Positions 1-7,938 of a stretch of DNA of 32,474 nt are shown piece by piece. Within the stretch, counting starts at the first letter, position 1. The number at the start of each line of letters is the position of its first letter. Location: the NCBI GenBank assembly GCA_016903655.1, contig JADQBC010000034.1, forward strand, positions 1-32,474, written 5' to 3'. Origin of the DNA: Gomphosphaeria aponina SAG 52.96 = DSM 107014. Its GTDB lineage: Bacteria; Cyanobacteriota; Cyanobacteriia; Cyanobacteriales; Gomphosphaeriaceae. The notes beneath the pieces are model-generated. The model was not told the origin of the DNA and ran no database searches. It saw nothing but the letters and a program-made list of their open reading frames with translations. Both the position numbers and the translations under genes were made by a program.

Positions 1-727
1 TCACAGGAAATAGTGGGAATAACACTCTCACAGGAAAAGCAGGGAACGATGTTTATACAGTAGGTCAAACGGGAGATGTGGTAGTAGAGGCTGCCAATGA
101 AGGGACAGATACAGTCAACACCAATATCACCCAAACCCTAGGTAATAATGTAGAAAACCTGGTTCAGACGGGTACAGCCAATATAAATGGAAATGGAAAT
201 ACTCTAGATAATTCCCTCACAGGAAATAATGGGAACAACATTCTGGACGGGAAAACAGGGAACGATCAAATGGCAGGTGGAGCAGGAGATGATACCTATA
301 TCGTAACTGAAACCGCTGATGTGGTTGTAGAGACAGCAGACTCTGGTACAGATACAATCAACACCAATATCACCCAAACCCTAGGTAATAATGTAGAAAA
401 CCTGGTTCAGACTGGCTCAGACAACATAAATGGAACAGGAAATACTTTAAACAATTCCCTCACAGGAAATAGTGGGAACAACATTCTGGACGGGAAAACA
501 GGGAACGATAGTATGGCAGGAGGGGCAGGAAACGATACCTATATCGTAGGGCAAACCGCTGACGTAGTAGAAGAAGCAACAGACTCTGGTACAGATACAG
601 TCAATACCAATATCGCCCAAACCCTAGCCAATAATGTAGAAAACCTGGTTCAGACTGGCACAGCCAACATAAATGGAACAGGAAATGCTTTAGACAATTC
701 CCTTACAGGAAATAGTGGGAGTAACAG
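1..727 (+). repeat. 243-bp tandem repeats inside the RTX gene
   Basis: A block starting at 121 recurs at 364 and 607, an exact 243-bp (81-codon) spacing, with only scattered differences at the DNA level. The partial unit at bases 1-75 shows that the array extends leftward out of the window. The third unit diverges after about base 725. High nucleotide identity, not just protein identity, suggests recent amplification or gene conversion. Confidence 0.85.
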
Positions 728-1133
728 TCTCAATGGTGCTGCAGGAAACGATAACCTCCTTGGTGGAAATGGAAATGACCAGCTTACTGGGAGTGGAGGA
801 AACGATATCCTTACAGGGGGCGCTGGAGCAGATTGGTTTATTTTCAACGCCACCACAGACATGCTAGATACTATTACAGACTTTAATGGTACTCAAAAAG
901 ACCAGCTCCGCATTAGTGCTGGCGGTTTTGGAGGTGGACTTGTACCAGGAGCAACTCTACCCAGTAGTCAGTTTGTCTTAGGTGCTGCTGCATTAGATAC
1001 CAGCGATCGCTTTATCTATAACACTGGAGCATTATTCTACGATGTAGATGGGTTAGGAGGAACAGCTCAGGTGCAGATAGCTACTTTTACAGGCGCTCCC
1101 ACTTTAGCTGCTGGTAACATTTTCATCTTCTAA
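1..1133 (+). CDS. RTX / hemolysin-type calcium-binding repeat protein (3' part, 5' end outside window)
   Basis: The reading frame is open from base 3 to the stop at 1131-1133, so the gene starts upstream of the window; a GTG at 78 is only an internal codon. The protein is rich in Gly-Asn-Asp repeats (motifs such as GGAGDDTYIV, GGNGNDQL, GGAGADWFIF) typical of RTX nonapeptide repeats that bind calcium after type I secretion. Three 81-residue units start with TDTVNTNITQ, TDTINTNITQ and TDTVNTNIAQ. The last ~110 residues have no repeats and look like the usual cyanobacterial C-terminal type I secretion region (ITDFNGTQKDQL, then FVLGAAALDTSDRFIYN, ending IFIF). Secretion by a TolC/ABC system is inferred from the family; no transporter is in this window. 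The true N-terminal function is unknown because the start is missing. Confidence 0.88.
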   Translation, partial: TGNSGNNTLTGKAGNDVYTVGQTGDVVVEAANEGTDTVNTNITQTLGNNVENLVQTGTANINGNGNTLDNSLTGNNGNNILDGKTGNDQMAGGAGDDTYIVTETADVVVETADSGTDTINTNITQTLGNNVENLVQTGSDNINGTGNTLNNSLTGNSGNNILDGKTGNDSMAGGAGNDTYIVGQTADVVEEATDSGTDTVNTNIAQTLANNVENLVQTGTANINGTGNALDNSLTGNSGSNSLNGAAGNDNLLGGNGNDQLTGSGGNDILTGGAGADWFIFNATTDMLDTITDFNGTQKDQLRISAGGFGGGLVPGATLPSSQFVLGAAALDTSDRFIYNTGALFYDVDGLGGTAQVQIATFTGAPTLAAGNIFIF

Positions 1134-1147
1134 GTTTTGTAGGTGGG

Positions 1148-1173
1148 GGGAGAGGCTGCAATGCCCTCCCTTT
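1148..1173 (+). terminator. Possible terminator after the RTX gene
   Basis: GGGAG (1148-1152) pairs with CTCCC (1166-1170), and GGC (1054-1056 offset +100, i.e. 1154-1156) pairs with GCC (1163-1165), with one bulged A and a 6-nt loop. Only three T follow, so this is a weak call. The remaining sequence up to 1481 holds no gene I can see. Confidence 0.4.
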
Positions 1174-1449
1174 AACTATGATTGTTATTTAATAGCTATA
1201 TATATGGGGCGCATCTTTTCCCATTTTAATAGTAGCATACAACTCCGCCCAATGTCAACCCCAAAAGAGAAATTTTTTTTTTCCGCTCTGGTGTTGATTT
1301 TCCCCAGAGAATAATTGCAATATTTTTTGCCTCTTAATTTTGCTCATTTTCAACACCCCAGTTTCAACCCCTTGTCGCTCATTTCTTTATAAAAATGCTA
1401 TTAGGTCATTTTAGCCAGTCGGGTCGGGGTAAGTTCCGTCGTAACCCAC

Positions 1450-1455
1450 TATAAT
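1450..1455 (+). promoter_or_regulatory. Possible -10 box of the coiled-coil gene
   Basis: A perfect TATAAT lies 39 bases before the preferred start at 1494. I see no good -35 box at the correct distance, so this is only a candidate. Confidence 0.3.
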
Positions 1456-1493
1456 AGACTAATTCAGTTTAATTAGAGACAATGGAGAGTTGT

Positions 1494-1853
1494 ATGACAG
1501 TTAGTATAGAAATGGACATTAAGGAGCTTCTTGTAAAAATAGAGCAGAAAATTGATAATCTCGACCCAAAAATAGACCAAAAAATAGAGCATCTCGACCA
1601 AAAAATCAACCAAAAAATAGAGCATCTCGACCGAAAATTTGAGCAGAAATTTGATATTTTAAATAAAGAGTTGCAAGATACTAAAGCTAGTCAAATTCGC
1701 TTAGAAGAGAAAGGAATAGTTATAGAAAAAGAAATAATTGATGTAAAAACTCGCCTAAACACCTTTACCATTGGCTTTTTAGGCATTATTGGTGTGTTAG
1801 TAACAGGCATTCTTGCTGCTATCTGGAATTTAATTCTTACCAATAAAATTTAA
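1494..1853 (+). CDS. Small coiled-coil protein with C-terminal membrane anchor
   Basis: Unknown function. I prefer the ATG at 1494 to the in-frame ATG at 1482 because GGAGAG (1484-1489) sits at Shine-Dalgarno distance from it. The 119-residue product starts MTVSIEMDIKELL. Its middle is four 11-residue repeats (KIDNLDPKIDQ, KIEHLDQKINQ, KIEHLDRKFEQ, KFDILNKELQD), a hendecad pattern typical of parallel coiled coils. Around residues 89-112 is a hydrophobic helix (FTIGFLGIIGVLVTGILAAI), so it is probably a tail-anchored membrane protein with the coiled coil in the cytoplasm. The repeats are nearly identical in DNA (1577-1599 and 1610-1632 match over 23 bases). Similar short coiled-coil/TM proteins occur in many copies in large cyanobacterial genomes; no role can be assigned. 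Confidence 0.75.
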   Translation: MTVSIEMDIKELLVKIEQKIDNLDPKIDQKIEHLDQKINQKIEHLDRKFEQKFDILNKELQDTKASQIRLEEKGIVIEKEIIDVKTRLNTFTIGFLGIIGVLVTGILAAIWNLILTNKI

Positions 1854-2190
1854 CATCTCACCTAAAACAATTGATAATTGTTAACAGGTTGCGGAAGAAA
1901 TTTAGACCAAAATTTGTTTAAAATGTTCAGAGCGACTGGGAAAATCACTACCTTTACTAATATTAAAAGCCATCCCTCTTGTTTCTACTGTAATAAAAAT
2001 TATTATATGAATAATATGATGATATTATGGGTTAGGTAGTCCTCTAAAAACTGTCAGATTTTTATACTTAAAAAACAATATTGCTATACCGAGTCTTCTG
2101 TTTGCTAGTTCCCGTCCTATTTGTAGAGGATTAAAATCCAAATGACCTAGCAGACAATGGTTGCTGTTGTCAACCCCTAAAGATAAAATT
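1854..2190. other. Non-coding stretch with coding-like debris on the minus strand
   Basis: No convincing gene. On the minus strand two short open stretches read like protein ends: 1902-1973 (23 codons from an ATG, ending EHFKQILV then stop) and about 2036-2190 (about 50 codons without a start). Neither is recognised. They may be remnants of an eroded gene or chance. AT-rich sequence and a small inverted repeat near 1870 complete the stretch. Confidence 0.3.
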
Positions 2191-2220
2191 TTGGTAAAAT
2201 TTTATGTATCAGATTATACA
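2191..2220 (+). promoter_or_regulatory. Candidate psbK promoter
   Basis: TTGGTA (2191-2196) and TATACA (2215-2220), 18 bases apart, resemble sigma-70 boxes (4/6 matches each). The distance to the psbK start leaves about an 85-base leader. Weak evidence only. Confidence 0.3.
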
Positions 2221-2313
2221 AAAAAACTAAGAGCCGAAAAAAGATGGTAAGAACCAACTCATGTTAGGATGGATGACAAAGAAGAAAACCGAGTTAAGAA
2301 GGAAGAGAGATAG

Positions 2314-2451
2314 ATGGAAGCAGCAATGCTATTGGCAGATTTGCCAGAAGCTTACTCAATGTTCGATCCCCTAATTGATGTTCTCCCCATCATCCCCGTA
2401 TTTTTCTTGTTGCTGGCTTTCGTATGGCAAGCAGCAGTTGGGTTTAGATAA
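2314..2451 (+). CDS. psbK: Photosystem II protein K precursor
   Basis: A 45-residue product, too short for most ORF cutoffs. It begins [17 protein letters not shown] and ends [10 protein letters not shown]. The core matches PsbK of other cyanobacteria: a short N-terminal presequence, then LPEAY (mature PsbK begins at about this point after processing), the [15 protein letters not shown] segment, and a single transmembrane helix. PsbK is a low-molecular-mass subunit of photosystem II in the thylakoid membrane, located near CP43 and PsbZ. The ribosome-binding site AAGGAAGAG ends about 7 bases before the ATG. It is alone on this strand and is followed immediately by a strong terminator, so it is probably transcribed as a single gene. 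Confidence 0.95.
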   Translation: MEAAMLLADLPEAYSMFDPLIDVLPIIPVFFLLLAFVWQAAVGFR

Positions 2452-2474
2452 AAGGGAACGTCCCGAAAAAAAAA

Positions 2475-2502
2475 GGCATCCGCGTTAATGGATGCCCTTT
2501 TT
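2475..2502 (+). terminator. Bidirectional terminator between psbK and the GST gene
   Basis: GGCATCC (2475-2481) pairs with GGATGCC (2490-2496) around an 8-base loop. It is followed by CTTTTT on the plus strand and preceded by a run of A (T on the minus strand). It should stop psbK from the left and the converging GST gene from the right. Confidence 0.88.
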
Positions 2503-2507
2503 ATGTA

Positions 2508-3068
2508 TTATGCAGAACGTTTACCAATAGTTTTTTGAAAAGCAGGGCGATCGCCCATTCGTTGAATATAATCCACCACGGCGGGATAGTCACTCAAATC
2601 CACAGGAAGCATCATAGGTATATAAGCCAAAATGGATCCAACTGCCACATCAGCCACAGAAAACTCATCACCGAGTAAAAACGGTTGGCTTCCCAAAATT
2701 GCATTCAGAGGAGACAATAACTTAGGCATTTCCCGATCGCGACTAGATTCCACAAAAATGCCCACCCCCAAAGTAGCATTAGCAAACAAAACCCATTGAG
2801 TAATCACACTCCGCTCTGGCAAAGAAACAGGCATTCCGCCATATTTTTCAGCCAGGTACAACAAAATTGCCCCAGACTCCCACAGTTGAAAATCCCCATC
2901 CACAATAGCAGGAACCTTGCCCATGGGATTAATAGCCAAAAAATCAGATTTTCGGTGTTCTCCCGCCTGCATATCGAGTAAGACAAAATCATAGGGAATC
3001 CCCAACTCTTCGAGATACCATTGAACAATAGAAGCGCGACTCCGAAGACCACCGTAAAGTTTCAACAT
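2508..3068 (-). CDS. Glutathione S-transferase family protein
   Basis: 186 residues. The N-terminal thioredoxin-like domain (about 1-77) starts MLKLYGG and carries the probable active-site serine region (RSRAS, 9-13), the cis-proline GKVPAI (V52-P53) and the glutathione gamma-glutamyl contact ES (64-65, in LWESGAILLYL). The C-terminal helical domain includes FLLGDEFSVADVAV, the N-capping box and hydrophobic staple typical of GSTs. A soluble enzyme that likely conjugates glutathione or reduces peroxides; the substrate is unknown. It is slightly shorter than many GSTs (about 200-220). The next gene upstream on the same strand ends only 12 bases before the start, so both may be co-transcribed. 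Confidence 0.88.
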   Translation of the reverse strand: MLKLYGGLRSRASIVQWYLEELGIPYDFVLLDMQAGEHRKSDFLAINPMGKVPAIVDGDFQLWESGAILLYLAEKYGGMPVSLPERSVITQWVLFANATLGVGIFVESSRDREMPKLLSPLNAILGSQPFLLGDEFSVADVAVGSILAYIPMMLPVDLSDYPAVVDYIQRMGDRPAFQKTIGKRSA

Positions 3069-3080
3069 AGTTAACCCTGC

Positions 3081-3542
3081 TTATAAAACCTTGTGAGTAT
3101 ATTCATGCTGTTTAACATTATCCTCAGTACTGACCATATTCACAGCATTCAGCACCCGTTTCTTTGCCAGAGAAAAATTAAAATCATCCTTAATCCTATT
3201 CAAAGGAATGTGAACCTGAGCTTCAGGGCGACTCTTGTAGGTACGAGCCGCTGCAACCGTGCGCTCAGTAAAATTATCACACAAATGAGCATCATTAGGA
3301 AACTCAGCAGGTATTTGAGGAGTATTCCCAGCAAAAACCTCCCCCAAAATTTTAGCACAAGCAAACTGATAAGAAGTAGGAATACCCTGAAGTAGAGCTT
3401 CAAGAGCAGCAGAAGGAATAGGTTCTACAACCTGGACTTCAGTAACTTCCCCCTCCTGCTTAAGAAAACAGGTAGCCAAACCAAACAAACAGTAGTCATC
3501 CTGAGATATATTTAACGATTCAAATAAGTTAGCAGTTGCCAT
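3081..3542 (-). CDS. Conserved hypothetical protein
   Basis: The frame is open to 3614, but the first 24 codons look like non-coding sequence, so I take the ATG at 3542 (MATANLFESLNISQDDY), giving 153 residues. It is soluble, without signal peptide or membrane helix. Visible segments are an acidic N-terminal half (EGEVTEVQVVEPIPSAALE), a central LLQGIPTSYQFACAKILGEV and a C-terminal part rich in Arg/Lys. I do not recognise the family. It lies upstream of the GST gene on the same strand, with a 12-base gap, which suggests one transcript. No Shine-Dalgarno is apparent. Confidence 0.7.
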   Translation of the reverse strand: MATANLFESLNISQDDYCLFGLATCFLKQEGEVTEVQVVEPIPSAALEALLQGIPTSYQFACAKILGEVFAGNTPQIPAEFPNDAHLCDNFTERTVAAARTYKSRPEAQVHIPLNRIKDDFNFSLAKKRVLNAVNMVSTEDNVKQHEYTHKVL

Positions 3543-3671
3543 AAATAATTTTATTGAAATTATAAAATTAATCTTACCAGACAACAGTAGAGATTGGTAA
3601 AAGCAAGAAAGCAAACCCTATCTAGTGCCACATAAGTAGATAAGCTTGCATTATTTACACAATTTCTTACG

Positions 3672-3727
3672 GGGCGGGTTTAGCCTTGATCGAGCTGAGC
3701 AACTGATCTTTAAATCAAAACCCGCCC
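3672..3727. repeat. Hairpin element, copy 1 (GGGCGGGTTT...AAACCCGCCC)
   Basis: Perfect 10-base arms at 3672-3681 and 3718-3727, continued by TGAT (3687-3690) and ATCA (3714-3717) after a 5-base bulge. No T run follows and it lies between divergent genes, so it is not a normal terminator. Related arms recur at 28938-28998 and 29785-29841. Confidence 0.65.
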
Positions 3728-3840
3728 GAACCTGCGGTAATTAATGAAAGTGCGACCACATAAAGCAGAAGTCAGGGAAGAAAGAGGAGAATTTTGTTAA
3801 AAAGCTTGTAGAGTATAGAAAGTGATTTCTGCCGAGATGA

Positions 3841-5241
3841 ATGTATATCTGGTTTAATTTCCTTTCCTCAAACTTCCATCCATTACTAGCTACAGAAACA
3901 GAAGGGGGAAGCCCTTCCCTGATTCTAGCAGGAGTGCTGCTGAGTTTAGTTGTCATTTATTTTGCCAGCAAACTAGGTGGCGAAATTTGCGTCAGAATCA
4001 ACTTACCCCCTGTATTAGGAGAACTCGTAGGCGGGGTAGTCATTGGCATTTCAGCCTTCGGACTCCTAGTATTCCCAGAAAGCGGCTCAACTGCAAGTAA
4101 CTCCCTAATTATGAGTTTACTGCAGTTAACTTCCAGTTTAACTCCCGAAGCAGCCAGTAGTGTTTTTGCCAGTCAAAGCGAAGTAATTTCCCTGCTCTCA
4201 GAATTAGGAGTAATTATTCTGTTATTTGAAATTGGCCTTGAGTCTGACTTAAAAGAATTAATTCGCGTCGGGCCAACGGCTGCAGTTGTTGCAGTGGTGG
4301 GAGTTGTAGCCCCATTTGCCGCAGGAACAGCGGGATTAGTCTATTTATTTCATCTGCCTCTTGTCCCTGCAATTTTTGCAGGTGCAGCCCTAACCGCAAC
4401 CAGTATTGGCATTACCGCCAAAGTACTAGCAGAATTAGGACAACTCTCTTCCAAAGAAGGGCAAATTATCATTGGGGCAGCAGTACTTGATGATGTTTTG
4501 GGTATTATTATTTTAGCAGTAGTTGCTTCTCTCGCAAAAACTGGTGAAATCCAAATAAGTAACGTTATTTACTTGATTATTAGTGCTGGTGTTTTTCTGG
4601 TGGGAGCAATTTTAATTGGTCGTTTGCTGACTCCCTATTTAGTAGGGCTGGTCAACAACATGAAAACTCGTGGTCAACTATTAATTACCAGCTTAATTTT
4701 TTGCTTTACCCTCTCTTACATCGCTAATGTCATTCAATTAGAAGCAATTTTAGGAGCCTTTGCCGCTGGTTTAGTTTTAGCAGAAACAGAAAAACGGCAA
4801 GAATTAGAACAACAAGTAATTCCTGTAGCTGACATTTTTGTTCCCATTTTCTTTGTCTCTGTAGGGGCAAAAACAGACCTGAGTGTATTAAATCCAGCAA
4901 TTCCGAGTAACCGTGAAGGTTTAATTATTGCTACTTTTTTAATTGTAGTAGCAATTCTAGGCAAAGTAATTACAGGTTTTACTGTTTTTGGTCAACCGCA
5001 CATCAACAAACTGGCGATTGGTGTAGGGATGATTCCTAGAGGTGAGGTAGGATTGGTATTTGCTGGAGTAGGTTCTGCGAGTGGCGCACTGTCAGAAGCA
5101 ACAGATGCTGCAATCATTATGATGGTCATCATCACAACTTTTGTTGCTCCACCTATGTTAAGGTTTGTGTTTAAAGAAACAGTATCCTCTTCTGATTTGC
5201 CAAAGAATCTGAAAACAGAAGAAACTGTGAAACAAGACTAA
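3841..5241 (+). CDS. nhaS3: Na+/H+ antiporter of the CPA2 family (NhaS3-like)
   Basis: 466 residues, about the length of Synechocystis NhaS3. It is an inner-membrane protein with about 12 predicted helices and short loops. Family features are LPPVLGELVGGVVIG near the N-terminus, ITAKVLAELG before the ion-binding helix, and the paired aspartates D217-D218 in AAVLDDVLGI, the two-acid arrangement of CPA2 antiporters such as NapA. Further on are EAILGAFAAGLVLAET and the conserved GMIPRGEVGLVF near the C-terminus. It exchanges sodium for protons. In Synechocystis the homologue is essential and located in thylakoid and plasma membranes (known for the family). No Shine-Dalgarno precedes ATG 3841. 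The gene stands alone and is divergent from the hypothetical gene at 3081-3542. The nhaS3 symbol is by resemblance. Confidence 0.88.
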   Translation: MYIWFNFLSSNFHPLLATETEGGSPSLILAGVLLSLVVIYFASKLGGEICVRINLPPVLGELVGGVVIGISAFGLLVFPESGSTASNSLIMSLLQLTSSLTPEAASSVFASQSEVISLLSELGVIILLFEIGLESDLKELIRVGPTAAVVAVVGVVAPFAAGTAGLVYLFHLPLVPAIFAGAALTATSIGITAKVLAELGQLSSKEGQIIIGAAVLDDVLGIIILAVVASLAKTGEIQISNVIYLIISAGVFLVGAILIGRLLTPYLVGLVNNMKTRGQLLITSLIFCFTLSYIANVIQLEAILGAFAAGLVLAETEKRQELEQQVIPVADIFVPIFFVSVGAKTDLSVLNPAIPSNREGLIIATFLIVVAILGKVITGFTVFGQPHINKLAIGVGMIPRGEVGLVFAGVGSASGALSEATDAAIIMMVIITTFVAPPMLRFVFKETVSSSDLPKNLKTEETVKQD

Positions 5242-5259
5242 GCTCAGAGCCAATGAAAC

Positions 5260-5293
5260 TTAGGCAGCCTGCGGGCCGTCTTTGTCTGCTTAA
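5260..5293 (+). terminator. Possible terminator after the antiporter gene
   Basis: TTAGGCAG (5260-5267) pairs with CTGCTTAA (5286-5293) with one G-T pair around an 18-base loop. A long T run follows only about 25 bases later, so the call is weak. The rest of 5294-5670 holds STRR repeats and no gene. Confidence 0.3.
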
Positions 5294-5414
5294 ATCAGTT
5301 ATCAGTTATCAATTGTATTTTTTTTTAGTCTAAATTATTACAAATAATCATGATGGGGGTTTTGAGATATTTGTTCTCGTTTTCAGTAATAGGTTATTCC
5401 GCCTGATCGCCCCT

Positions 5415-5535
5415 ACCAATGACTAATGACCAACACTCATATGCGCCCTTCGTCCCTTCGACTGCACTAACCGCGTAGTCGCAGGACTTTTCGAGCGTGC
5501 GAGCGAGCTTAGACCAATGACCAATGACTAATGAC
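5415..5535. repeat. Heptanucleotide tandem repeats (STRR type)
   Basis: Two short runs of CCAATGA/CTAATGA heptamers (5415-5434 and 5512-5535) flank about 75 bases that look like a dispersed repeat. Degenerate tandem heptamers are a known feature of cyanobacterial intergenic DNA. A similar heptamer run with GAGCGTGC-like sequence lies at about 21398-21434. Confidence 0.6.
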
Positions 5536-5686
5536 TTTTCATTTAATCTATCAAGTAAAATGGTTGGCACTAACCATAACTGTGATGTTGTTTGATTGGG
5601 ATTTAAGTTAGGAGGCTTATTTTCATCCCCTACAAATACACAGAGCAAGTGTTAGAGGAAAAAACCCATGTATGTGAGGAGTAACA

Positions 5687-7615
5687 ATGGCGAGATTTCA
5701 CTGGGTACCCTTAAGTTTTGTAAGTGTTTGTCTTTTTTCATCTCCCGCTGAAGCAGCAAAATTAATGTCTTGGCGGTTTGAGTCGAGTCAAAATCAACTA
5801 TCTTTTACCACGAATGGGGGAGTACAGCCAAAGGCCAAGCTAATTACAAATCCTACCCGTTTAGTGATCGATTTACCAAAAACAAAGTTGGATCGGCCAA
5901 CAGTGGAAGAAAGCTTTGGCGGGATGGTTAAAAGTGTAAGAGTGGGACAGTTTGATGCTGAGACTACTAGAATAGTGGTGGAATTGGCAGGGGGATACAC
6001 AATTGACCCAGAACAGATAAATATTAGAGGCGCTTCCCCGACTCAGTGGACAGTAAAGCTACCCGAGCCAAAGCCAGATACATTGCCTTTGCCTCAAAAT
6101 GAGCAAAATGAGCAATCTAGAGTAAGCGATGCCAGTAGCAGGCCTAGCCAACGCCGCCGAGTAACGCGGGAAAATCCCCCCCCCAGTTTGCCTGAGCAGC
6201 AAGAGTCTGTCTCTGAGGAAAATACTAATGCTGCTGTCTCTTTTAAGGCTAATGAGGAACCATCTTTAGATTTGCAGATGACAAGTAATGGTTTATTTGT
6301 CCGCTTTGATGGGGGAGAAGGGGAAAATATTAAGATGAAACGCAGTAGCGATCGCCGTTTAATTGAGTTTGAACTCGATGGTGTTGTTCTTCCTGCTAGT
6401 TTGGCTTCCCAAAAGTTGGCGGTGAATAACTACGGGGTGAGTGAGATTGAATTTACTCAAAGTTCCAATTCCCGAGGGAAAGCTACTATCGTTTTAAAGG
6501 TGACAGAAGATAGCCCAGACTGGCAGGCATCTTTTAGCAGATCAGGTGGTTTAGTTCTCTGGCCTGTGGGTGGCATGGCTTCTGTGGATACAGGTAATTC
6601 TTCTGGCCTTTCTATCAGCAGCGCTCCACAGGAAAATAAAAAACCGACAATTAAATCAGTAAGACTTGGGGAGAATAATGAGCAGCTTTTGATTGAAGCT
6701 GATCAGGAATTAGCAGCTACAGGGAATTGGAATGCTAGTGAGGGAGTGTATGAAATAACTATCCCTGATGCTCAACTCGACGAGAGATTTCAAAATCCTG
6801 AGCTAGATGTTAACAGTCCGATTTATCAGTTGCGCATCTGGGAGTCAGACTCTAATACGGTGATGGTTCAAGTGCAGCCTGCTTTAGGGGTACGCATTGA
6901 AGAACTAAATCAACCGAGTGCTCAGTTTTTAGCTCTACAGTTAAGAGGTTTGATCGGAGAAACCTCGGTTCGTAGTACTAATACTTCTAATGCGACTAGG
7001 GCAGTTGAACCGCCACCAAAACCCTTACCTCCCAACAGAGTGCAACCACCGAGGCAATTATCTAGTCTTCCCAATGAAAGAATTAGTGTAATGATCGACC
7101 CAGGACATGGAGGGAAAGATCCAGGGGCTAGAGGTATTGGTGGTATCCAAGAAAAAGATATCATTCTCCCCATCTCCCAACAGGTGGCTCAGATTTTGGA
7201 AAGAAATGGGGTGCAAGTTATTTTAACTCGCTCGGCGGATTATTTTGTCAGTCTCGAAGGCAGAGCAAATATGGCAAATCGAGCAAATGCTGATATTTTT
7301 GTGAGTATCCACGCTAATTCTATGGGGATGAGTCGCCCTGATGTGAATGGTTTGGAGACTTATTACTACGAAACTGGCAAAGAGCTAGCCGCTACAATTC
7401 ACAGAAATATATTGGGAGAGGTGGATGTTAACGATCGCCGTGTTCGCCGTGCGCGGTTTTACGTCCTCAGAAAAACCTCTATGCCTGCTGTGCTGGTGGA
7501 GGTGGGTTTCCTTACTGGGAATGAGGATGCTGCTAAACTAGCCAATTCTGCTTATCGCCAAGATATGGCAGAAGCCCTCGCTAACGGTATATTACAATAC
7601 ATTCGGCAAAGATAA
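5687..7615 (+). CDS. amiC: N-acetylmuramoyl-L-alanine amidase with AMIN domains
   Basis: 642 residues. An N-terminal secretion signal (to about residue 23, ending SPAEAA) is followed by an AMIN domain (about 28-130, binds peptidoglycan), a Pro/Gln/Ser linker, a second AMIN-like region (about 315-420), a proline-rich linker and an Amidase_3 domain (about 465-640). Zinc and catalytic residues are visible: H474 in DPGHGG, E489 in IQEKD, H542 in SIHANS and E605 in LVEVGFL. It cleaves the bond between N-acetylmuramic acid and the stem peptide in the periplasm and acts in daughter-cell separation; in filamentous cyanobacteria homologues drill septal nanopores. The ribosome-binding site GAGGAG sits 5-10 bases before ATG. 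In several cyanobacteria the next genes are murI and sds; here sds follows only after a 1.28-kb gap. Confidence 0.93.
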   Translation: MARFHWVPLSFVSVCLFSSPAEAAKLMSWRFESSQNQLSFTTNGGVQPKAKLITNPTRLVIDLPKTKLDRPTVEESFGGMVKSVRVGQFDAETTRIVVELAGGYTIDPEQINIRGASPTQWTVKLPEPKPDTLPLPQNEQNEQSRVSDASSRPSQRRRVTRENPPPSLPEQQESVSEENTNAAVSFKANEEPSLDLQMTSNGLFVRFDGGEGENIKMKRSSDRRLIEFELDGVVLPASLASQKLAVNNYGVSEIEFTQSSNSRGKATIVLKVTEDSPDWQASFSRSGGLVLWPVGGMASVDTGNSSGLSISSAPQENKKPTIKSVRLGENNEQLLIEADQELAATGNWNASEGVYEITIPDAQLDERFQNPELDVNSPIYQLRIWESDSNTVMVQVQPALGVRIEELNQPSAQFLALQLRGLIGETSVRSTNTSNATRAVEPPPKPLPPNRVQPPRQLSSLPNERISVMIDPGHGGKDPGARGIGGIQEKDIILPISQQVAQILERNGVQVILTRSADYFVSLEGRANMANRANADIFVSIHANSMGMSRPDVNGLETYYYETGKELAATIHRNILGEVDVNDRRVRRARFYVLRKTSMPAVLVEVGFLTGNEDAAKLANSAYRQDMAEALANGILQYIRQR

Positions 7616-7694
7616 CCTGTCAGTATATTTATTAGAGTAAAAATAAGTATTGCAAGCTGATTTCTCGTTATTGTTTATTGCTCAAGGGCAAAAC

Positions 7695-7721
7695 TAAGAG
7701 ACTACCCAGGGTAGTCTCTTA
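7695..7721. terminator. Strong hairpin, probably a shared terminator
   Basis: A near-perfect 27-base palindrome (arms TAAGAGACTACC and its complement). On the minus strand it is followed by AGTTTTG, which suits termination of the 45-codon gene at 7801-7938; on the plus strand it lies 80 bases after the amidase stop. Confidence 0.65.
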
Positions 7722-7751
7722 ATCTAATGATCAGCAATCCTAGATTATAAC

Positions 7752-7781
7752 TTGTCAAAATCTAAAACCTTTTGTTATAAT
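7752..7781 (+). promoter_or_regulatory. Strong sigma-70-like promoter with extended -10, no obvious gene
   Basis: TTGTCA (7752-7757), an 18-base spacer and a perfect TATAAT (7776-7781) preceded by TG at the extended -10 position. Transcription would start near 7788 and run rightward, antisense to the small ORF at 7801-7938. No plus-strand gene starts until 8896, so it may drive a non-coding RNA or a very long sds leader. Confidence 0.5.
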
Positions 7782-7800
7782 GGTTAGGTTTGATTAAAAT

Positions 7801-7938
7801 TTAACGCAGGCTACTTGCTTGACCCACAGCACGAGAAGTTACTTGCGTCGTTATTTTCAGCAGACGAGGGACAAAGGTTAACAACAAATAGATTGTGAAT
7901 AAATAAATAGCGGCCAGTAGTACTATCAACATCGACAT
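7801..7938 (-). CDS. Small single-helix membrane protein (45 aa), unknown
   Basis: ATG at 7936-7938, stop at 7801-7803. The product starts MSMLIVLLAAIYLFTIYLLL and ends RAVGQASSLR: one strongly hydrophobic helix at residues 3-25, then a basic tail. The shape resembles small thylakoid proteins (PsbX, PsbY or Pet/Ndh small subunits), but I cannot match it to any of them. GGAG lies only about 2 bases before ATG, so the ribosome site is poor. A terminator-like palindrome follows on the minus strand. The antisense promoter at 7752-7781 argues for caution. Reality depends on conservation in related genomes. Confidence 0.5.
   Translation of the reverse strand: MSMLIVLLAAIYLFTIYLLLTFVPRLLKITTQVTSRAVGQASSLR

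Noticed and set aside
1-727. Repeat array as CRISPR
   Set aside because: The 243-bp units are in frame and encode RTX repeats.
5394-5648. Minus-strand open frame of 84 codons
   Set aside because: It is made of STRR heptamers and dispersed repeat DNA; the product is low complexity.
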